A DNA stretch of 64,000 nt from a bacterium (lineage in GTDB: Bacteria; Planctomycetota; JAFGQW01), in the NCBI GenBank assembly GCA_030426805.1, contig JAUHXU010000003.1:963220-1027219 (forward strand). The letters run 5' to 3'. The notes beneath the pieces are model-generated. The model saw only the letters and a program-made list of their open reading frames with translations, ran no database searches and had not been told where the DNA came from. Position numbers and translations under genes: made by a program. Positions 41,561-48,791 of this stretch are shown here, piece after piece (within the stretch, counting starts at the first letter, position 1; each line of letters opens with the position of its first letter).

Positions 41561-41670
41561 CTACAGTCTCGGCCTCGGGCTCAGAGCTCTCTCGGGGCCT
41601 CCCTTCCGCACCCATCACCGCCGACGCCGACGGCGATGGACTCTCCGGGGCGATGACGAGGCGTTCACCG

Positions 41671-41693
41671 CGTTTGGCGGGCCGGTTGTGCAC
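41671..41693 (+). repeat. 23-bp element, copy A
   Basis: Begins CGTTTGGCGGGC and ends TTGTGCAC. Shares the frame CG-Y-TTGGCG...TT-S-TGCAC with copies B (41712-41734) and C (41815-41837, inverted). Confidence 0.55.
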
Positions 41694-41711
41694 CGAATTC
41701 CGTGATCCGTG

Positions 41712-41734
41712 CGCTTGGCGCGATGATTCTGCAC
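41712..41734 (+). repeat. 23-bp element, copy B
   Basis: Begins CGCTTGGCGCGA and ends TTCTGCAC; direct repeat of copy A 41 bp downstream. Confidence 0.55.
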
Positions 41735-41814
41735 CCGACGCTGTTCATTGGCGGTGCTTTCGATGCGCCTTGGTGCAACATCGGCCTGCGACCCGCATCG
41801 ATGCCGCGTGAGTG

Positions 41815-41837
41815 GTGCAGAACTCGCCCGCCAAGCG
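41815..41837 (-). repeat. 23-bp element, copy C (inverted)
   Basis: Read on the minus strand it begins CGCTTGGCGGGC and ends TTCTGCAC, so it can pair with copy A or B to give a long hairpin. A shorter inverted copy (GCCGCGCCAAGCGC) follows at 41866-41879. Confidence 0.55.
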
Positions 41838-41955
41838 CAATCAACGCCCGAATACGGACGTTCGAGCCGCGCCAAGCGCATTCCAACCCGAAGGTCCCCA
41901 AGAAGCTCTCGATCCCGAGACCGAGATTGCGGCGTTGCGCGCAACGCTGGAGCGT

Positions 41956-42327
41956 CTAGAACTCGCCGATCGCGGCGAGGGCGCCGGCCGGGTCGCGGAT
42001 GACCGCGAAGCCGTTGTTGCCGTCGCGCCGCAGCACGACTTCGCCGCCGCCCGCGGTGCATGCGGCGAGGCTCTTCTCGAGGTCGTCGACGACGATGTAG
42101 ATCATCCACTGCGGCGGCATGTTCGCGTTCATCCCGCGGCTGTGGCACACGCCGGCCACGGTCTTGCCATCGGCGGCGTTCATGCAGTGGTCGCTGTAGC
42201 CGCCCATGTCGACCGGCGTGGAGGTCCAGCCGACGACGGACTCGTAGAACGCACGCACGTCCTCGGCGCCGGGGACGGTCAGGTCGATCCAGCCGATCGT
42301 GCCGGCCGGCTTCTTCTCGTTGCTCAT
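41956..42327 (-). CDS. VOC-family (glyoxalase/bleomycin-resistance fold) protein
   Basis: 123 residues with AGGAG before the ATG. GTIGWIDLTVPGAEDVRAFYESVVGWTSTPVDMGGYSDHCMN and the second half WMIYIVVDDLEKSLAACTAGGGEVVL...FAVIRDPAGALAAIGEF show the paired beta-alpha-beta-beta-beta units of the vicinal oxygen chelate fold. Such proteins include glyoxalases, epimerases and extradiol dioxygenases, but this short form usually has unknown substrate. It is divergent from the ACMS decarboxylase gene, 85 bp apart. Confidence 0.85.
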   Translation of the reverse strand: MSNEKKPAGTIGWIDLTVPGAEDVRAFYESVVGWTSTPVDMGGYSDHCMNAADGKTVAGVCHSRGMNANMPPQWMIYIVVDDLEKSLAACTAGGGEVVLRRDGNNGFAVIRDPAGALAAIGEF

Positions 42328-42382
42328 GTCGGATCTCCTGGCGGGGACGGGCCCGGCCGCTGCCCTCGGGCCGGCGCCGCAC

Positions 42383-42388
42383 TATACT
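42383..42388 (+). promoter_or_regulatory. -10 element of the kynurenine operon
   Basis: TATACT lies 24 nt before the ATG of the ACMS decarboxylase gene. A clear -35 was not identified. It is the only promoter-like element seen before four tightly packed genes (42413-46675). Confidence 0.4.
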
Positions 42389-42412
42389 TGCCCGGAAGCG
42401 AGCCGTCGGCTG

Positions 42413-43432
42413 ATGAAAATCGACATCCACACGCATATTCTCCCGCGGGAGATTCCCGACTTCGCCGAGCGCTTCGGCTACGGCGATTTCATCCGGCTCG
42501 AGCACCACAAGCCGTGCTGTGCTCGGATGCTCAAGGGCGACGTCTTCTTTCGCGAGATCCGCGACAACTGCTGGGATCCGGCGGCGCGGCTCGCGGAGTG
42601 TGACGAGCACGGCGTGACCGTGCAGGCGCTCTCGACCGTGCCGGTCATGTTCAGCTATTGGGCGAAACCGCAGGACACCGACGACGTCGCGCGCTTCCTG
42701 AACGACGACATCGCGGAGGCCGCGGCGACCAACCCGGCGCGCTTCATCGCGCTCGGCACGCTGCCGATGAACGACGCCGACCGCGCGATGCGCGAGCTGG
42801 ATCGCTGCGTGAACGAACTCGGCATGCCCGGCGTGCAGATCGGCACGAACGTCAACGGCACGAACCTCGGCGACCCGTCGCTCTTCCCGATCTTCGAGCA
42901 CGCGGCGCGGATCGGCGCGGCGATCTTCGTGCACCCGTGGGACATGCTCGGCGCCGATCGGATGAAGGACTACTGGGCGACGTGGCTCGTCGGCATGCCG
43001 GCCGAGACGACGCTGGCGATTACGTCGCTGATCTTCGGCGGCGTGCTCGAGCGACTCCCGACGCTGCGGATCGCGTTCGCCCACGGCGGCGGCAGCCTGC
43101 CCGGCACGATCGGGCGGATCGCGCACGGCTTCGACGTGCGACCGGACCTCGTCGCGGTGGACAACCCGACGCCGCCGCGCGACTACCTCGGCCGCTTCTA
43201 CGTCGACTCGCTCGTGCACGACGAGCGCGCGCTGCGACTCTTGATCGACCTCGTCGGAATCGAGAAGATCGCGCTCGGCACCGACTACCCGTTTCCGCTC
43301 GGCGAGCTGGAGCCGGGCAAGCTGATCGAGTCGATGGACTTCGCGGCGGCGGAGCGCGAACGGCTGCTCGCGGGCACGGCGCTCGAGTTCCTCGGTCTCG
43401 ATGCGGCGCGGTTCGCCGAAGGGAACGCATGA
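42413..43432 (+). CDS. 2-amino-3-carboxymuconate-6-semialdehyde decarboxylase (ACMSD)
   Basis: 339 residues. It starts MKIDIHTHILP, giving metal ligands H6 and H8; H174 is in IFVHPWDMLG, H224 in AFAHGGGSLP and D291 in ALGTDYPFPLGELEPG. These line up, with an offset of three, with the ligands of the Pseudomonas enzyme. The enzyme removes carbon dioxide from ACMS to give 2-aminomuconate semialdehyde, diverting tryptophan carbon away from quinolinate and NAD. The start is at ATG 42413; earlier in-frame codons overlap the promoter. It overlaps the kynureninase start by 4 bp. Confidence 0.95.
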   Translation: MKIDIHTHILPREIPDFAERFGYGDFIRLEHHKPCCARMLKGDVFFREIRDNCWDPAARLAECDEHGVTVQALSTVPVMFSYWAKPQDTDDVARFLNDDIAEAAATNPARFIALGTLPMNDADRAMRELDRCVNELGMPGVQIGTNVNGTNLGDPSLFPIFEHAARIGAAIFVHPWDMLGADRMKDYWATWLVGMPAETTLAITSLIFGGVLERLPTLRIAFAHGGGSLPGTIGRIAHGFDVRPDLVAVDNPTPPRDYLGRFYVDSLVHDERALRLLIDLVGIEKIALGTDYPFPLGELEPGKLIESMDFAAAERERLLAGTALEFLGLDAARFAEGNA

Positions 43433-44700
43433 GCGACTACCGAAACGACGCCGCGTGGGCGCGCGCCGAAGACCAGGACGATCCGCTCGCGCGCTATCGC
43501 GACGCGTTCTCGATTCCGCGCACCGACGACGGTCGCGAGGTCCACTACTTCACCGGCAACTCGCTCGGGCTGATGCCGAAGGCGACGCGCGCCGCGGTCG
43601 AACGCGAACTCGACGACTGGGCCGGCCTCGGCGTGGACGGCCACTTCCGCGCGAAGCACCCGTGGTATCCGTATCACGAGGCGTTCCTCGACACCGGTGC
43701 GCGACTCGTCGGCGCCGAGCGCGGCGAGGTCGTGATGATGAACACGCTGACGGTGAACCTGCACCTGATGATGGTGTCGTTCTACCGGCCGACGCGCGAG
43801 CGCTACAAGATCGTGATCGAGGATCCGGCGTTTCCGTCGGACACGTATGCGGTGCGGAGCCAGCTCGAGTTCCACGGCATCGATCCCGACGACGGGCTCG
43901 TGACGATCCAGCCGCGCGACGGCGAGCACCACTTCCGCGTCGAGGACATCGAGGCGCTCCTGCACGAGCATCGCGACTCGATCGCGCTCGTGATGCTCGG
44001 CGGCGTGAACTTCCTGAACGGGCAGCTCTTGCCGCTCGAGCGGATCGTGCACGCGGCAAAGGCGTGCGGGGCGAAGATCGGCTACGACCTCGCGCATGCC
44101 GCGGGCAACGTGCCGCTGCGGTTGCACGACTGGGGCGTCGACTTCGCGGTGTGGTGTTCGTACAAGTACCTCAACAGCGGCCCCGGCGCGGTCGGCGGCT
44201 GTTTCGTGCACCACGATGCGGCGAAGGACCCTTCGCTCAAGCGGTTCGCCGGGTGGTGGGGCAACGACCCGACGACGCGCTTCAAGATGCACCTCATTCC
44301 GCGGTTCGAGCCGCACGGCACCGCGGAGGCGTGGCAGCTCTCGAACCCGCCGATCCTCGCGATGGCGCCGATCCGGACGTCGCTCGAGATCTTCGACGAG
44401 GTCGGGATGGCGCGACTGCGCGAGAAGTCGCTGCGGCTGACCGGCTACCTCGAGTTCCTGCTCGGCGAACACGGGCGCGATCGCTTCGAGGTGATCACAC
44501 CGGCGGATCCGGCCGAGCGCGGCTGCCAGCTGTCGGTGCTCGTGCATGATCGGCCGCGCGAGCGCTTCCAGGCATTGGAACGCGCCGGTGTCGTCGCGGA
44601 CTTCCGCGAGCCGAACGTGATCCGCGTCGCGCCGGTGCCGCTCTACAACACATTCCATGACGTATGGGCGTTCGCCGACGCGATCGCCCGGACCGACTGA
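43429..44700 (+). CDS. kynU: kynureninase
   Basis: 423 residues, start overlapping the ACMSD stop. PLP-dependent fold: GNSLGLMPKATRAAVEREL, EVVMMNTLTVNLHLMMVSFYRPT, IEDPAFPSDTYAVRSQLEFHG, IGYDLAHAAGN (D220 contacts the cofactor) and WCSYKYLNSGPGAVGG with the Schiff-base lysine K246. It cleaves 3-hydroxykynurenine (or kynurenine) to 3-hydroxyanthranilate and alanine. Length and motifs match the normal enzyme. The monooxygenase gene follows after 17 bp. Confidence 0.95.
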   Translation: MSDYRNDAAWARAEDQDDPLARYRDAFSIPRTDDGREVHYFTGNSLGLMPKATRAAVERELDDWAGLGVDGHFRAKHPWYPYHEAFLDTGARLVGAERGEVVMMNTLTVNLHLMMVSFYRPTRERYKIVIEDPAFPSDTYAVRSQLEFHGIDPDDGLVTIQPRDGEHHFRVEDIEALLHEHRDSIALVMLGGVNFLNGQLLPLERIVHAAKACGAKIGYDLAHAAGNVPLRLHDWGVDFAVWCSYKYLNSGPGAVGGCFVHHDAAKDPSLKRFAGWWGNDPTTRFKMHLIPRFEPHGTAEAWQLSNPPILAMAPIRTSLEIFDEVGMARLREKSLRLTGYLEFLLGEHGRDRFEVITPADPAERGCQLSVLVHDRPRERFQALERAGVVADFREPNVIRVAPVPLYNTFHDVWAFADAIARTD

Positions 44701-44717
44701 TCGACGAGGAGGACGCG

Positions 44718-46043
44718 GTGGCGCGATTCACGGTGATCGGCGCGGGTCTTTCGGGGCCGCTGATGGCGTGCTACCTCGCGAAGGCCGGGCACGACGTCGA
44801 GTTGTGGGAGAAGCGGCCCGATCCGCGCGTCGACAGCGCGGACGCCGGGCGGTCGATCAACCTCGCGCTGTCGATGCGCGGCATTCGCGCGCTCGAGGAC
44901 GTCGGTGCGGGCGAGGCGGTGATGGCGACCGTGACGCCGATGCGCGGGCGAATGATGCACGCGATCGACGGGTCGACGACCTACCAGGCCTACGGCACCG
45001 AGGCAGAGCACGTGATCAACTCGGTGTCGCGGCTCGGGCTGAACATGACGCTGCTCGACCTTGCGGAGAAGAAGTACGGCGTCACGGTGCACTTCGACCG
45101 GACGTGTGAGGACGTCGACCTCGAGACCGGCGCGCTCACGATGCGCAACAACGCGACCGGTGCGCTCGAAACCGTCGCGACCGAGCACGCGATCGCGTGC
45201 GACGGCGTCAATTCCGCGGTGCGGCGTCGGATGCAATCGATGCCGCGCTTCGACTACGACCAGGTCGTGCTGGACCACGGTTACAAGGAGCTGTGCATTC
45301 CGGCGGGCGCGGACGGGACGCATCAGCTGCGGCCGGACTGCCTGCACATCTGGCCGCGCGGCAACTTCATGATGATCGCGCTCGGCAACCTCGACGGGTC
45401 GTTCACGTGCACGCTGTTCTGGCCGTTCGACGGTCCGCACAGCTTCTCGGCGATGAACGACGACAAGGACGTCGAGGCGTTCTTCAAGAAGATGTTCCCC
45501 GACGCGGTGCCGCTGATGCCGGACCTCGTCAAGGACTACCGCGAGAACCCGACGAGCGTGCTGATGACGATCCGGTGCAAGCCGTGGCACGTCGGCGATC
45601 GGTTCGCGCTCGTCGGCGACGCGGCGCACGCGGTCGTGCCGTTCTACGGGCAGGGGATGAACTGCTCGTTCGAGGACTGCCGGATCCTCGCGGAGATGCT
45701 CGAGAAGCACGGCGACGACATCGGAGCCGCGTTCGAGGCGTATGGCAAGGCGCGCAAGCCCGATGCCGACGCGCTGCGCGATCTCGCGCTCGACAACTTC
45801 ATCGAGATGCGCGACCTCGTCGCGTCGCGGTGGTTCCTGTTCAAGAAGGCGCTCGGCAAGCTCGCCCACAAGCTGATGCCGAAGACGTTCATCCCGCTCT
45901 ACTCGCTCGTGACGTTCTCGCACGTGCCGTACGCCGAGGCGAAGGCGCGGTCGGAGCGACAGGTGCGCAACACGACGGTCGGGGTGTGGGCGTTCGTGAT
46001 CGCGCTCGTCGGCGGGCTGTTGCTGTGGGCTGCGCGCCGATGA
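44718..46043 (+). CDS. kmo: kynurenine 3-monooxygenase
   Basis: 441 residues from GTG 44718, which has GGAGG about 5 nt upstream; earlier in-frame codons lie inside kynU. FAD-binding FTVIGAGLSGPLMACYLAKAGHDVELWEKR and the family hallmark FALVGDAAHAVVPFYGQGMNCSFEDC are present, as is PRGNFMMIALGNLDGSFTCTLFWPF. The C-terminus ends in a hydrophobic stretch (VGVWAFVIALVGGLLLWAARR) that looks like a single membrane anchor, as in the mitochondrial enzyme. It hydroxylates kynurenine using NADPH and oxygen. The stop overlaps the formamidase start (ATGA). Confidence 0.95.
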   Translation: MARFTVIGAGLSGPLMACYLAKAGHDVELWEKRPDPRVDSADAGRSINLALSMRGIRALEDVGAGEAVMATVTPMRGRMMHAIDGSTTYQAYGTEAEHVINSVSRLGLNMTLLDLAEKKYGVTVHFDRTCEDVDLETGALTMRNNATGALETVATEHAIACDGVNSAVRRRMQSMPRFDYDQVVLDHGYKELCIPAGADGTHQLRPDCLHIWPRGNFMMIALGNLDGSFTCTLFWPFDGPHSFSAMNDDKDVEAFFKKMFPDAVPLMPDLVKDYRENPTSVLMTIRCKPWHVGDRFALVGDAAHAVVPFYGQGMNCSFEDCRILAEMLEKHGDDIGAAFEAYGKARKPDADALRDLALDNFIEMRDLVASRWFLFKKALGKLAHKLMPKTFIPLYSLVTFSHVPYAEAKARSERQVRNTTVGVWAFVIALVGGLLLWAARR

Positions 46044-46675
46044 CCGGGCCGCGCATGTGGGACATTTCGCCGGCCGTGACGCCGAAGCTCGCGGTCTTTC
46101 CCGGCGACACGCCGCCGTCGCGCGAGGTCCTGATGGACATGAAGAACGGCGACGCGCTGACGCTGTCGACGTTTCGGTCCACGGTGCACGTGGGCGCCCA
46201 CGTCGACGCGCCGTCGCACTACGGCGTCGACGGGCGAACGATCGAGCAGCAGCCGCTCGACCTCTACGTCGGTGCGTGCCGCGTGATCCGCGTGGACGTG
46301 CCGCGGGGTGACGTGATCACGCCGGACATGCTCCCCGATGCGATCGATGAACCGCGCGTCCTGTTCGCGACCGGCTCCTTCCCCGACCCGACGTCGTGGA
46401 ACGACGACTTCGTCGCGTTCGAGCCCGCGTGCATCCACGCCCTCGCCGACCGCGGCGTCCGCCTCGTCGGCATCGACACCCCCAGCGTCGACCGCGCGAC
46501 CTCCAAGGACCTCCCGTCGCACGCCGCCGTCCTCGCCCGCGACATGGCCATCCTCGAGGGCATCGTCCTCACCGACATCTCCGCCGGCCCCTACGAACTG
46601 ATCGCCCTGCCGCTCCACCTCCCGGGCTTCGACGCGAGCCCGGTGCGCGCAGTGCTCCGCACCGCCCGCGACTGA
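46040..46675 (+). CDS. kynB: kynurenine formamidase (cyclase family)
   Basis: 211 residues, start overlapping the kmo stop. The metal-binding motif HVGAHVDAPSHY (H50, H54, D56, H60) is the HxGTHxDxPxH signature of bacterial KynB. WDISPAVTPKLAVFPGDTPPSRE, GIDTPSVDRATSKDLPSHAAVLARDMAILEGIVLTDI and YELIALPLHLPGFDASPVRAVL complete the family pattern. It hydrolyses N-formylkynurenine to kynurenine and formate, the step before kmo. A hairpin starts at its stop codon. Confidence 0.93.
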   Translation: MTGPRMWDISPAVTPKLAVFPGDTPPSREVLMDMKNGDALTLSTFRSTVHVGAHVDAPSHYGVDGRTIEQQPLDLYVGACRVIRVDVPRGDVITPDMLPDAIDEPRVLFATGSFPDPTSWNDDFVAFEPACIHALADRGVRLVGIDTPSVDRATSKDLPSHAAVLARDMAILEGIVLTDISAGPYELIALPLHLPGFDASPVRAVLRTARD

Positions 46676-46697
46676 AGTTCACGATCAGTGAACTTCA
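46673..46697. terminator. hairpin 1 at the end of kynB
   Basis: TGAAGTTCAC (46673-46682) and GTGAACTTCA (46688-46697) are perfect 10-bp arms with a 5-nt loop. The stop codon TGA of kynB is the first three bases of the left arm. No T tract follows. Confidence 0.5.
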
Positions 46698-46721
46698 CAC
46701 CCCCAGCACGAGTGCTCAGCC

Positions 46722-46750
46722 CCTGAAGTTCACCGATTGCGAACTTCAGG
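46722..46750. terminator. hairpin 2 at the end of the minus-strand operon
   Basis: CCTGAAGTTC (46722-46731) and GAACTTCAGG (46741-46750) are perfect 10-bp arms with a 9-nt loop. The arms share TGAAGTTC/GAACTTCA with hairpin 1. Its right arm overlaps the stop codon of the small minus-strand gene ending at 46746. Confidence 0.5.
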
Positions 46751-46859
46751 AGCCGTCCGGCTTGATGCTCGCGACGATCGCGATTGCCGCGGCGCCGGCG
46801 AGCAGGAGCGCGAGGAAGGCCCAGACGACCCAGCGGCCGCGGATGGTGGGGCGGGTCAT
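46746..46859 (-). CDS. small single-pass membrane protein (37 aa)
   Basis: The ATG at 46859 overlaps the stop of the RidA gene (ATGA). The peptide begins MTRPTIRGRWVV, has one hydrophobic helix (VVWAFLALLLAGAAAIAIVA) and a short polar tail KPDGS. Positively charged N-terminus suggests the tail faces outward. It resembles no family I know. Translational coupling and the clear helix favour a real gene, though nothing else supports it. Confidence 0.5.
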   Translation of the reverse strand: MTRPTIRGRWVVWAFLALLLAGAAAIAIVASIKPDGS

Positions 46860-47302
46860 GGGTGGACGTCGTGTTCGTGCAGCGGGGCGATGCTGGCGAT
46901 CACCTTCAGCTCGACGGCGATCGGGGTGGGCAGGGCGCCGACTTCGATCGTCGTGCGCGTGGGGCGGTTGGTCGTGAAGTGCTCGGCGTAGACGCGGTTG
47001 AACGTCGCGAAGTCGTCCTTCATGTTCGTCAGGAAGCACGTCGCGTCGATGATGTTCTCCCACGTGGCGCCCGCGTCTTCGAGGATGATGCGGATGTTCT
47101 CGAAGACGCTCTTCGTTTGCGCCTCGACGTCGTAGTCGACGATGTTGCCGTCGGCATCGAGCGTGACCCCGGGGATGTCCTTCGTGCCCGGCTTGCGCGG
47201 GCCGACGCCCGACAGGAACAGGAGGTCGCCGTGGCGGCGGGCGTGGGGATACGCGCCGACGGGGGCCGGGGCGCGGTCGGTGCTGAAGCTTCGATCGGTC
47301 AT
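46856..47302 (-). CDS. RidA-family protein, probable 2-aminomuconate deaminase
   Basis: 148 residues from ATG 47302; an earlier in-frame start would overlap the dehydrogenase gene. Motifs: APAPVGAYPHARRHGDLLFLSGVGPRKPGT, VFENIRIILEDAGATWENIIDATCFLTNMKDDFATFNRVYAEHF, RPTRTTIEVGALPTPIAVELKVIA. The family includes the 2-aminomuconate deaminase of bacterial aromatic pathways (NbaF type). Here it directly follows the aminomuconate-semialdehyde dehydrogenase gene, and the KDIPGVTLDADGNIVDYDVEAQTKSVFENI segment resembles that deaminase branch more than general RidA. Function by context is likely. Confidence 0.8.
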   Translation of the reverse strand: MTDRSFSTDRAPAPVGAYPHARRHGDLLFLSGVGPRKPGTKDIPGVTLDADGNIVDYDVEAQTKSVFENIRIILEDAGATWENIIDATCFLTNMKDDFATFNRVYAEHFTTNRPTRTTIEVGALPTPIAVELKVIASIAPLHEHDVHP

Positions 47303-47325
47303 CGGATGGGGCTCGCTGTCGGGTC

Positions 47326-48777
47326 TTACAGGCGGACGCAAACGTTCTTGGGCTCGGTGAAGAAGCGCAGCGCTTCCTCGCCGCCTTCGCGGCCGAGGCC
47401 GCTCTGCTTCATGCCGCCGAACGGCACGCGGAGGTCGCGGATCATCCAGCAGTTCACCCAGACCGTGCCGCTCTGGATGCGGTGGGCGACGCGGTGCGCG
47501 CGCGAGGTGTCGCGCGTCCAGATGCTCGCGGCGAGCCCGTAGTCGGTCGCGTTGGCGTAGTCGATCACCTGCGCTTCGTCGTCGAACGGCATGATCGTCA
47601 CGACCGGGCCGAAGATCTCCTCGGTGTTCACGCGGCAGTCGTAGGACAGCCCGGTGATCACGGTGGGCTGGAAGAAGTAGCCGCCCTTACACCGCTCGCT
47701 GACGGGCTCGGGCACCTCGCCGCCGCACACGATCTCGCCGCCCTCCTCGCGCGCGAGCGCGACGTAGGACTGCACCTTCTCGAGCTGCGCCTTCGACACA
47801 AGAGCGCCCTGGTTGACCTGCTCGGTCTGCTCGAGCGGGTCGCCGATCGTGAGCTGGCTCGTCTGGGCGACGAACGCGTCGACGAATTTCTCGTAGATCG
47901 GGCGCTCGACGAAGATGCGCGAGCCACAGAGGCAGATCTGCCCCTGGTTCGAGAACGACGCGCGCACCGCTTCGCGCACGGTCGTCTCGAAGTCACAGTC
48001 GGCGAACACGACCGTCGGGTTCTTGCCGCCCATCTCGAGCGACACCTTCTTGAACATCGGCGCCGCCGTCTTCGCGATCTCGCGCCCGGTCGCGGTGCCG
48101 CCGGTGAACGACAGCGTCGGCACGTCGCGGTGCGCGGTGAGCGGCGCACCGACCTTCGCGCCGAGTCCGTGCACGACGTTGAGCACGCCGTTCGGCATCC
48201 CCGCCGCGTGGCAGATCTCGGTCAGCAGGTGCGCGGTCATCGGCGTGACCTCCGACGGCTTCGCGACCGCGGTGTTCCCGGTCGCGATCGCCGGCGCGAT
48301 CTTCCAGGTGAACAGATAGAGCGGCAGGTTCCAGGGCGAGATCAGCCCCGCCACGCCGCGCGGCTTGCGCAGCGTGTAGTTGATCGCCTGGTCGTCGCTC
48401 GCGTGCGACTCGGACGACTCGTGCAGGATCGCCGTCGCGAAGAAGCGGAAGTTGAGCGCCGCGCGCGGAATGTCGACGGCGCGTGCGATGTGCACGGGCT
48501 TGCCGTTGTCGATCGACTCGGCGCGCGCGAGGTCGTCGAGGTTGTCCTCGATCATCTCCGCGATCTCGAGCAACAGCGCCGCACGCTCGAACGCCGGCGT
48601 CGACGACCACGACGGAAACGCCTGCTTCGCGGCCGCGACCGCCAGCTCGACGTCGCGCTCGTCGCTGTCCGGCACTTCGCAGTAGGCCACGCCCGTCGCC
48701 GGCTCGATCGTCTCGAGATACGCGCCACCCGCGGGCTCGACGTGCGCGCCGCCGATGTAGTTCAGGATTCGCTGCAC
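47326..48777 (-). CDS. 2-aminomuconate-6-semialdehyde dehydrogenase
   Basis: 483 residues from GTG 48777, with GGGAG 8 nt upstream; the long open frame further upstream is antisense to the SDR gene and is not coding. Aldehyde dehydrogenase fold: ISPWNLPLYLFTWKIAPAIATGNTAVAKPSE with N150, SLEMGGKNP with general base E248, and NQGQICLCGSR with catalytic C282. GLSYDCRVNTEEIFGPVVTIMPF and WMIRDLRVPFGGMKQSGLGREGG are typical of the aminomuconate/hydroxymuconic-semialdehyde subfamily. It oxidises the ACMSD product to 2-aminomuconate with NAD. RidA and a small membrane gene follow on the same strand. Confidence 0.9.
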   Translation of the reverse strand: MQRILNYIGGAHVEPAGGAYLETIEPATGVAYCEVPDSDERDVELAVAAAKQAFPSWSSTPAFERAALLLEIAEMIEDNLDDLARAESIDNGKPVHIARAVDIPRAALNFRFFATAILHESSESHASDDQAINYTLRKPRGVAGLISPWNLPLYLFTWKIAPAIATGNTAVAKPSEVTPMTAHLLTEICHAAGMPNGVLNVVHGLGAKVGAPLTAHRDVPTLSFTGGTATGREIAKTAAPMFKKVSLEMGGKNPTVVFADCDFETTVREAVRASFSNQGQICLCGSRIFVERPIYEKFVDAFVAQTSQLTIGDPLEQTEQVNQGALVSKAQLEKVQSYVALAREEGGEIVCGGEVPEPVSERCKGGYFFQPTVITGLSYDCRVNTEEIFGPVVTIMPFDDEAQVIDYANATDYGLAASIWTRDTSRAHRVAHRIQSGTVWVNCWMIRDLRVPFGGMKQSGLGREGGEEALRFFTEPKNVCVRL

Positions 48778-48791
48778 GGGAGTGCTCCCTC

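Larger units (their letters stand above)
41561..41955. other. 395-bp intergenic region with short inverted and direct repeats
   Basis: No convincing gene is present between malate synthase and the VOC gene. Short frames on both strands have no ribosome site and no family resemblance. The region holds at least three copies of a 23-bp element (two direct, one inverted) plus a 14-bp partial inverted copy (41866-41879) and looks less GC-biased than its neighbours. It may be a remnant or non-coding mobile element. Confidence 0.5.

Noticed and set aside
41671..41879. Integron attC-like sites
   Set aside because: The inverted elements lack the expected GTTRRRY core sites and there is no integrase gene in the window.
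41956..42327. VOC protein as the missing 3-hydroxyanthranilate dioxygenase
   Set aside because: VOC folds include extradiol dioxygenases, but this 123-residue protein is too short and lacks a recognisable iron-ligand set; the true enzyme is a cupin.
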